Positions 58,556-64,000 of a stretch of 64,000 nt of DNA are shown here, one piece after another (the first letter of the stretch is position 1; each line of letters starts with the position of its first letter). Origin of the DNA: Pseudophaeobacter sp965641885 (GTDB lineage Bacteria; Pseudomonadota; Alphaproteobacteria; Rhodobacterales; Rhodobacteraceae); assembly GCA_965641885.1 (NCBI GenBank), contig OZ282574.1, positions 4,030,001 to 4,094,000 on the forward strand, in the 5' to 3' direction. The notes under the pieces were generated by a model. The model was given only the letters and a program-made list of their open reading frames with translations, did no database searches and had not been told where the DNA came from. Position numbers and translations under genes: made by a program.

Positions 58556-59680
58556 TCAGGCGCTTTTGAACTTATTGACGAACTCTGTGCGCACTTCGGC
58601 ATACCAGGGTGCTTCAGCAGGCCATGGGTTCAGGTTGGCCAGGCTGTCGCCAGGATAGGCTTCGGCAAAGTTCTTTTTGTAGACGTCACCCGAATAGGTG
58701 TCAGCGCCCAGAACCGGCGAGTTGTAGCCGTGGCTGTCGATCGCCACGCCTGCGGCTTCCTTACCAAAGGCATAGTCGATAAAGGCATAGACCTGCTCTT
58801 CGTTCTTGGCACCAACCGGCATGGACATACCGTCAACCCAGGCCATCGCACCCTCAACAGGGGCTTGATAATGCACAGGCTCGCCCGCAGCTTTCAGCGC
58901 CAGAGGGGGCCCGTCCCAGGTTTGACCGACCACAACGCCTTCGTTCAGCAGGCCGTTTTTCTGGGTATCCGCATCGTTCCAGATCAGTTTGATCCGGGAT
59001 TTGCGCGCCATGCACCAATCGGTGATTTTGCCCCAGACTTCGCGCATTTTATCTTCGCTGCCATAGGCCGCCCAGACAGAGCCCGGATCCATTTCGCCCG
59101 AGGCTTCCATATAAAGGCCCGCACCCAGCATCATCGAATGGGCACGACCCATTGTTTTACCGGCGTTTTCTTCCGCCCAGACATCGCCATAAGACGGCGC
59201 ATCACCCGCAGGCAGCCATTTGTCGGTGCGATAAGCAATGCCCTCGGTGCCCCAGATATGTGGCAGCCAATGCACGCCGGCACCTTCAAAGTTCCATGCG
59301 TCTGTGCCGATTTTGGCCATCGCAGGGTTCACGGCGTCAATATTGACCTTGCTCATGTCGAAAGGCTTCAGCAGCTCCAGCGGGCCCCACTGCAGCGACC
59401 GGTTGTTGGTGGGTGAGACAATGTCAAAGCCCTGACCCTTGGTCGCCTTCATCTTATTGATGATTTCCTCGTTCGACCCAATACCGGTGTAGTTTACCTT
59501 GATACCGGTCTTGGCCTCAAAGCCTTCAATAAAGGCGGGTGGCAGGTAGTCTGACCACATCAGGATGTTTACTTCACCTGACGACGCCAGCGCGCTTTTG
59601 GAATAGAGCGGCGCTGCAAGAGCAGCCGCACCGGCGCTTTTCAGCAGGGTCCGGCGAGTGACGCTAGATTTGGTAGTCAT
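58556..59680 (-). CDS. Extracellular solute-binding protein, PotD-like, Tat-exported
   Basis: A 374-aa binding protein with a Tat-type signal peptide (SVTRRTLLKSAGAAALAAP). VNILMWSDYLPPAFIEGFEAKTGI is the standard PotD/family 1 start, and WPAEAPWYAEVRTEFVNKF the end. It delivers the ligand to the permeases encoded downstream. The residues expected to bind polyamines are not certain here, so opines, betaines or other ligands are possible. Start ATG at 59680 with GGGAG about 11 nt upstream. Confidence 0.9.
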   Translation of the reverse strand: MTTKSSVTRRTLLKSAGAAALAAPLYSKSALASSGEVNILMWSDYLPPAFIEGFEAKTGIKVNYTGIGSNEEIINKMKATKGQGFDIVSPTNNRSLQWGPLELLKPFDMSKVNIDAVNPAMAKIGTDAWNFEGAGVHWLPHIWGTEGIAYRTDKWLPAGDAPSYGDVWAEENAGKTMGRAHSMMLGAGLYMEASGEMDPGSVWAAYGSEDKMREVWGKITDWCMARKSRIKLIWNDADTQKNGLLNEGVVVGQTWDGPPLALKAAGEPVHYQAPVEGAMAWVDGMSMPVGAKNEEQVYAFIDYAFGKEAAGVAIDSHGYNSPVLGADTYSGDVYKKNFAEAYPGDSLANLNPWPAEAPWYAEVRTEFVNKFKSA

Positions 59681-59964
59681 ATTCAAATTACTCCCTAGTG
59701 GGTTGTTGTTTTCGTTTATTATTGTTTTTGGTCTTCGAAAGAGTGCGGGGCATTGCGCCCAACAAACAGTGACAGTTTCAAAAACCGATAAGGCCAAAAT
59801 GCCGCAGTTGCGCGACCGCATGGCTCCAGTTTCCGAACAACGCCGCTCGATTCCCCAAAACGAGGGCAATGTTAAGACGAAGTTGTAACAGCAGTTTGCG
59901 CGTCTCAACCGCGTGCGTCAACGATGCTGGCAGGCGCGGGGGGCTGAGCCGGGCAATATGCCTG
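59681..59964. promoter_or_regulatory. Upstream region of the ABC importer operon
   Basis: 284 nt without a gene, between the EamA stop and the solute-binding-protein start, all on the (-) strand. A+T-rich with TTGAAA near 59780 on the (-) strand as a possible -35 element, but no convincing -10 follows. No repeats seen. Confidence 0.3.
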
Positions 59965-60804
59965 TCAAACAGACACTCCAATCAGCCCCACACCAATGGC
60001 CATCAGGACGGCCGCGCCAAGGCGGCGCATCCAGTTGCCCTCTTTCAGGATAAAAAAGCCGATCAGAGCCGCAAAAATCACCGAGGTTTCACGCAGCGCC
60101 GAAACGGCCCCCAGCGGCGCAAAGTTTTTGGCATAAAGCACCAACCCGTAGGCGGTCATCGAAACCAACCCGCCACAGATGCCGATGCACCAGCTGCGCA
60201 GAGGGATCTGTGCAAGCGTCTGACGCTTGCGCAGTCCGATAAAACCCGCCAGGAACACATGCCCAAAGGCGCCCCAGGCCCAATAGCTGAGGGTATTGCC
60301 AGACAAGCGCACGCCAAGGCCGTCAACCAGCGAGTACAGCGAGATGCAAAACCCGGTGCCCAGCGCATAAAACAGCGCCGCGCGCCCGACCCCTGATTTC
60401 AGCGCCTGCCAGCTGCTGAGCTGAATGCCCAGACCAATCAGTGCAATGCCACCCCAGGCCTGCGCAGGCAGGACTTCACCGGCAAAGATCATCGCCCAAA
60501 GTGCGACCAGCGCCGGCACAATGCCACGGGCAATCGGGTAGACTACGCTGAGGTCGCCATGTTTATAGGCCTGCCCCAGCATGTAGTAATAGCCAAAATG
60601 GATCACCGTCGACAGCGCCACATAGAACAGGCTTTCCAGCTCTGGCAGGGGCAGCAATACCACCATGACAGCACCCGGGATCACATGGCCCAGCGCCACC
60701 AGCCCCAGCATTGTGGTGCGATCCGCCGCCGTTTTTACAATCGCATTCCAGACGGCATGCAGCATCGCGGCTGACAGGATGATGGACACTACAAAGGGCG
60801 TCAT
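59965..60804 (-). CDS. EamA family transporter
   Basis: A 279-aa ten-helix transporter. LSAAMLHAVWNAIVKTAADRTTM is the usual start, GLGVRLSGNTLSYWAWG and YGLVLYAKNFAPLGAVSALRETSVIF lie in the second half, and LKEGNWMRRLGAAVLMAIGVGL ends it. Substrate unknown. It could be transcribed with the downstream ABC importer, 284 nt away, but a promoter in the gap is more likely. Confidence 0.9.
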   Translation of the reverse strand: MTPFVVSIILSAAMLHAVWNAIVKTAADRTTMLGLVALGHVIPGAVMVVLLPLPELESLFYVALSTVIHFGYYYMLGQAYKHGDLSVVYPIARGIVPALVALWAMIFAGEVLPAQAWGGIALIGLGIQLSSWQALKSGVGRAALFYALGTGFCISLYSLVDGLGVRLSGNTLSYWAWGAFGHVFLAGFIGLRKRQTLAQIPLRSWCIGICGGLVSMTAYGLVLYAKNFAPLGAVSALRETSVIFAALIGFFILKEGNWMRRLGAAVLMAIGVGLIGVSV

Positions 60805-60930
60805 GGGCTATGCACCTTTTCGGGCAGCGGTTTCAAAAGGGGCCATATCGCCCTTATTAGAGTCGTTTTTGGTGTGATCAGACAGTTCGGTTTTATCAGA
60901 CAGAGTGCCACGGCGCCCTGCAAGCCGCTC

Positions 60931-62610
60931 TCAGGTTCCGGTGTGCGAGGCGGTCATCTCTTCAATCAGGCGGGTCTCGAGCAACTGGCCATTCTGATAC
61001 AGCACCGGATAAGACACCGCCGCCACATGGCTGTTGAACTCCCGCAGCGCCCGCAGGGTTTCCAGGTGGATATCCGAGGTCTCAAAACTGTAGTCCTCGC
61101 CGCGCTGCAGCCGCTTCAGGTGGCGCTTGCGGCTGTCCCGCTCCATCCGTTTCAGCTCGGTTTTTTCCAGGTTCAGCAGACGTGCGCTTTCCAGATCGCT
61201 GGAGATCAGCACGTTTGAGGCCAGACGCAGGTTGGCCATGATCGCCTCATGCATCCGCAGGATCTCCCCCCAGCCTTCGGCCGAAAACCGCAGATTCTTT
61301 TTGTTGAGATCCCCCGCCAGCACCGCCAGTCTGCGGGCCGCCACATCCCCGGCTGACTCAAGCCGGATCGCATATTCCACCATCTCGCGGGCCTGCTTCA
61401 GCTCGGCATGGCTGAAATTCCTATCCGGGATATCCGCGACATAGCTGCGGATCCCAGAGAGGCAGGCATCGACCTCAGGGTCCAGCGCCTGCAGCGCTTT
61501 GATCTGCTCTTTGTCGCCCGACTTATAGAGCTCGGCTAGCGGGCGAAACATGGTTTCCACCAGGTCCGTCATCCGCAGCAATTCGCGCTTGAGATTGGCC
61601 AGAACCTGGGCAGGTGGCCCATAGGTCCCCGGCTCCAGTGCGCTCACGGGCCGCCCTGGGAGGCCTGCCTCTGGTGCGGCAGGTTCAGGCATCAATCGCA
61701 GCATGGCAGGCTCGATCCGGGCGCAGACCGGCAGCGCCAGCAACAGTAAGGAGCCGTTAAAGGCCAAATGCGCATAGACCAGCATCTGCCCCCCCTGTGA
61801 GGCCCCCAGAAAACCCGCCCCGAGACCGGAATTCACCGCAAAGAGACAGAGCACCGCCCAACTGCCGCGCAGAGCCAGATTGGCATAGGGAATGCGCCGC
61901 GCGCTTTGACTCATACCGCGGCTTAGCCAGACGGGAATGAAGCCAGAGCCGAAATTGGCCCCCAGTACCAGCGACAGGCCAGCGGCAAAGGGGATGGCTC
62001 CGATCTCGACCAGAGTGACGCACATCAGGATGGCCGCCACCGAGGAATGCATCACAAACGCCAGCGCGCCGCCAACCAGAAAGGCGGTGATATAGTCCCG
62101 CGCCAGATAGCCGGCCACTGCGGGCAAAAAGGCGCTGTCACGAATGGGATCCATCGCCTCGCGCAAAAAGCGAAGCGAAATCAGGATAAAGGCGACCCCC
62201 AAAAGGATACGTCCAGCCTGACGGGCCTTCTTGCCATCGGTTTTGACAAACAGGTAGCCCCCGACTGCCAAAAGCGCCGGCACCAGCCAGTCCAGCTGGA
62301 ACGACAGGATCTGAATGATCAGCGCCGAGCCAAGGTCTCCGCCCAGCACAATGGCCAGCCCGGTGGGAAAGGCGAGGTACCCTCCAGAGGCAAAGCCGGT
62401 GACCAGGAGCGTCACCGCAGCCGAGCTTTGCAGCACCAGCGCCAGCCCGACGCCAACGCCACCCGCCTGCAACCGGTTGCCGGTGCCGGTCAACAGCCGC
62501 TGGAACGAAGCCCCATAGCTGCGCTCGATCCCTGTGCGCACCATCCGCACTGCAAACAGCAGAAACATGGTGGCGCCGGCAAGGCTGGTAAGGAAGGTCA
62601 AAATCGCCAT
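60931..62610 (-). CDS. Na/Pi cotransporter family protein with PhoU-like domain
   Basis: A 559-aa NptA/YjbB-type protein. Two inverted NaPi repeats have the QSSAAVTLLVTGFASGG motif near residue 70 and MHSSVAAILMCVTLVEIG in the second. From about residue 340 a cytosolic helical PhoU-like domain follows (EQIKALQALDPEVDACLSG). Transports phosphate with Na+, probably export or low-affinity exchange. GGAG precedes ATG 62610. It lies near a DeoR regulator and a phosphonate-hydrolase-like gene. Confidence 0.92.
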   Translation of the reverse strand: MAILTFLTSLAGATMFLLFAVRMVRTGIERSYGASFQRLLTGTGNRLQAGGVGVGLALVLQSSAAVTLLVTGFASGGYLAFPTGLAIVLGGDLGSALIIQILSFQLDWLVPALLAVGGYLFVKTDGKKARQAGRILLGVAFILISLRFLREAMDPIRDSAFLPAVAGYLARDYITAFLVGGALAFVMHSSVAAILMCVTLVEIGAIPFAAGLSLVLGANFGSGFIPVWLSRGMSQSARRIPYANLALRGSWAVLCLFAVNSGLGAGFLGASQGGQMLVYAHLAFNGSLLLLALPVCARIEPAMLRLMPEPAAPEAGLPGRPVSALEPGTYGPPAQVLANLKRELLRMTDLVETMFRPLAELYKSGDKEQIKALQALDPEVDACLSGIRSYVADIPDRNFSHAELKQAREMVEYAIRLESAGDVAARRLAVLAGDLNKKNLRFSAEGWGEILRMHEAIMANLRLASNVLISSDLESARLLNLEKTELKRMERDSRKRHLKRLQRGEDYSFETSDIHLETLRALREFNSHVAAVSYPVLYQNGQLLETRLIEEMTASHTGT

Positions 62611-62688
62611 CTCAGGGCTCCGTTTGTGCTCATTCTTCGGCAACTGCAGGTGCTTTGCAGCGCCTGCGATCTGGTCTGCAGCGCCGTC

Positions 62689-63564
62689 TCAGGGCTCCCG
62701 GCCTGACGCCTGCGCAGGACGTTGTCCGGGGGCTTGTGTGGGTGCGGGTCCGGGGGCTTGTCCGGGCGGCTGGCTAGTCGCCAGTGCCAGCTCAAACGTC
62801 ACGCCCCAGCCCTGCAGCGCCCGCGCCAGTTTCTTTCCCGGCTCACGGTCACTGACCAGCCCATCCAACAGCTGCGGCGCCGGGCCGCAATGGGGTGCTG
62901 TCTCGGAGAATTTTGACGCGGTGGTCACCACAAAGATCTTCTCTGCCGCCTCTGCCACCACAGAGGCCAGTTCGGCCTCGCTGGCATTGTGAAACAACAG
63001 CCCGTGTTTCGCCGACAGCGCATCCGCTGACAAAATCGCGACATCAAAGGCAAAGCGTGCCGCCTGTTGTTCGCTCACCGGACCAAAGGTGCCGCGATCA
63101 TCGCCCCGCATCTCACCGCCCAGCAGGTGCAGGTGGTTGCCATTGTGATTGGACAAGACCTGCGCCACACCAATGGAATTGGTCACCACCGTCAGATTGC
63201 GACGCCGCCGCAGTGCCTCGGCGACAAAGGAGGTGGTAGAGCCCACATCCAGAAACACCGTCATCCCATCGACTATCTTGGGCATAACGGCTTCGGCTAT
63301 GCGCTTTTTCTCCTGCGGGTTCTCGCCCATGCGGCGGAAAAAACTGGGGCCCGAGGCGTCCTTGCCTGCCCCCACAAGATAGGCGCCGCCATGTACCCGT
63401 TCCAGCGCCCCCGCCTTGGCCAGGGCTTTGATGGTGCGGCGCACGGTTTCTTCCGAAACATCCAGCATTAAAGCCAGCTCGGCGCTGCGCCCGGAGCCGC
63501 CCAAGCGCCGCAGCGCTTGCAAAAGCCCCATTTCGCGGTGGGAGAGAGTACTGGCGGCGGCCAT
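62689..63564 (-). CDS. DeoR/GlpR family transcriptional regulator
   Basis: A 291-aa regulator: N-terminal DeoR helix-turn-helix (GRSAELALMLDVSEETVRRTIKAL split over residues 25-48) and an ISOCOT sugar-phosphate sensor domain (DVGSTTSFVAEALRRR, TNSIGVAQVLSNH, GGEMRGDDRGTFGP). The C-terminus carries a Pro/Gln/Ala-rich tail encoded by a 24-nt repeat. DeoR proteins sense phosphorylated sugars or polyols, e.g. glycerol-3-phosphate. Divergent from the sulfatase-like gene. Confidence 0.91.
   Translation of the reverse strand: MAAASTLSHREMGLLQALRRLGGSGRSAELALMLDVSEETVRRTIKALAKAGALERVHGGAYLVGAGKDASGPSFFRRMGENPQEKKRIAEAVMPKIVDGMTVFLDVGSTTSFVAEALRRRRNLTVVTNSIGVAQVLSNHNGNHLHLLGGEMRGDDRGTFGPVSEQQAARFAFDVAILSADALSAKHGLLFHNASEAELASVVAEAAEKIFVVTTASKFSETAPHCGPAPQLLDGLVSDREPGKKLARALQGWGVTFELALATSQPPGQAPGPAPTQAPGQRPAQASGREP
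62726..62761. repeat. 24-nt period repeat in the deoR 3' end
   Basis: CCGGGGGCTTGT occurs at 62726-62737 and 62750-62761 with a 24-nt period. On the coding strand it gives repeated PGQAP/QAPGP segments in the regulator's tail. Confidence 0.65.
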
Positions 63565-63760
63565 CGGGCAAAATCCTCATTTCGGCAACAAGATCCACAG
63601 AAATTGCCATCAGCGCCGCAAATCTGCAAGTTAAAACCCACAAAACCCCAAGAAAGCGGTCACCTCACAACCGTTTGAAACAGAAAATCCCTTCCCAAAT
63701 CACAATGCGACGGATTATCTGGCAAAGACAGACCACCACCCCTGCCAGAGGACCTGAGCC
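63565..63760. promoter_or_regulatory. Divergent spacer between deoR and the sulfatase-like gene
   Basis: 196 nt, A+T-richer than its neighbours, presumably carrying both promoters. I see no sharp dyad or other feature in it. Confidence 0.35.
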
Positions 63761-64000
63761 ATGAGCCCCACTGCGCCAGCCCCACGGCCTGCGAAAAATC
63801 AGGAAAAAAAGAATGTGCTCTTCATTCTGATTGACCAGCTGCGCGCTGATTGCCTGACAGGGGCGCTGGCGGCGCATGTGGCGCTGCCAAACCTGCGGGC
63901 TCTGATGGCCGAGGCAGTGACGTTCGAGCAGAACTACACGGTAGTGAACCCCTGCGGGCCGTCGCGCGCCTCGATCCTGACCGGGCAATATGCGATGAAC
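63761..64000 (+). CDS. Sulfatase / phosphonate monoester hydrolase-like enzyme (5' part, cut by window end)
   Basis: The first 80 codons are present. KNVLFILIDQLRADCL supplies the first metal Asp of alkaline-phosphatase-fold sulfatases, and NPCGPSRASILTGQY contains the C-x-P-x-R motif whose Cys becomes formylglycine. The PMH-like spelling CGPSR suggests a phosphonate monoester hydrolase/phosphodiesterase or choline-sulfatase-type enzyme. The gene continues beyond base 64000. Divergent from deoR, which may regulate it. Confidence 0.82.
   Translation, partial: MSPTAPAPRPAKNQEKKNVLFILIDQLRADCLTGALAAHVALPNLRALMAEAVTFEQNYTVVNPCGPSRASILTGQYAMN

Noticed and set aside
1..64000. tRNA, rRNA, insertion sequence or prophage genes
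   Set aside because: No T-loop GTTCGAnnC context in a cloverleaf, no transposase or phage protein and no terminal inverted repeats bordering a gene were noticed on reading both strands; a tRNAscan or ISfinder run would be needed to exclude them.

Overview
This 64-kb window reads as a chromosome segment of a marine-type alphaproteobacterium of the Roseobacter group (Rhodobacteraceae; Phaeobacter, Ruegeria or Leisingera are the kind of genus I would expect). The grounds are the split ATP synthase F0 operon with a b' subunit, the ParA-like divisome positioner MipZ, an SMC of about 1150 residues, an L31 without zinc-binding cysteines, the alphaproteobacterial cobalamin genes cobC/cbiB/bluB, and high G+C with coding strands in short blocks. 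I saw no rRNA, tRNA, CRISPR array, IS element or prophage, so most of it is core genome. About 75 protein genes are called; the last one (a sulfatase) runs off the right edge.

Layout. 0.1-3.6 kb (+): ispH, a LysE exporter, a methyltransferase, rnhA and a TRIC-like membrane protein. 3.7-6.7 kb (-): def-def-def-fmt, the start-formylation/deformylation module, with two small membrane proteins behind it; the third deformylase lacks key catalytic residues. 6.8-13.6 kb (mostly +): a C-S lyase/aminotransferase, an L,D-transpeptidase, a glutathionyl-hydroquinone reductase, cobC-cbiB and a lytic transglycosylase. 13.7-19.5 kb (-): a YbjN protein, smc, a lipoprotein and a MocR-type aminotransferase, divergent from a FadR-type regulator. 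20.7-24.7 kb (-): an exported metallo-beta-lactamase-fold protein on a lower-G+C patch, then the F0 operon atpI-B-E-F'-F. 25-31 kb: Nudix, ArsR, a LysR-EamA pair divergent from azoR, a ProX tRNA-editing protein and a divergent EF-G-like GTPase. 31.7-41.6 kb (+): the ffh...rpsP-rimM-trmD-rplS-rpmE translation block, carrying extra genes (three GNAT acetyltransferases, chorismate mutase, bluB, a 46-residue membrane peptide, an M20 peptidase), then mipZ. 41.6-50.7 kb: a class III nucleotide cyclase, then an aromatic catabolism cluster under a divergent MarR regulator. 50.7-64 kb: an EamA transporter, an RTX/Hint secreted protein, a maleate-isomerase-like enzyme, a PotABCD-like ABC transporter, another EamA transporter, a Na/Pi cotransporter, a DeoR regulator and the start of a sulfatase/phosphonate-monoester-hydrolase-like gene.

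How genes work together. The clearest pathway is at 43.4-50.7 kb: hmgA, fahA and maiA convert homogentisate to fumarate plus acetoacetate. A flavin monooxygenase followed by a small DUF2783 protein looks like a two-component 3-hydroxyphenylacetate 6-hydroxylase (MhaAB type) feeding homogentisate into it. The same operon holds a metallo-beta-lactamase-fold protein that has lost the whole second metal site, and a VOC protein; their roles are unknown.

The most unusual sequence-level signal is a series of short perfect or near-perfect tandem duplications (12-24 nt units, 2-5 copies), many sitting on or next to start and stop codons (ispH, lysE, cobC/cbiB, an EamA gene, the EF-G-like gene, trmD, hmgA, upstream of mipZ, and a terminator).
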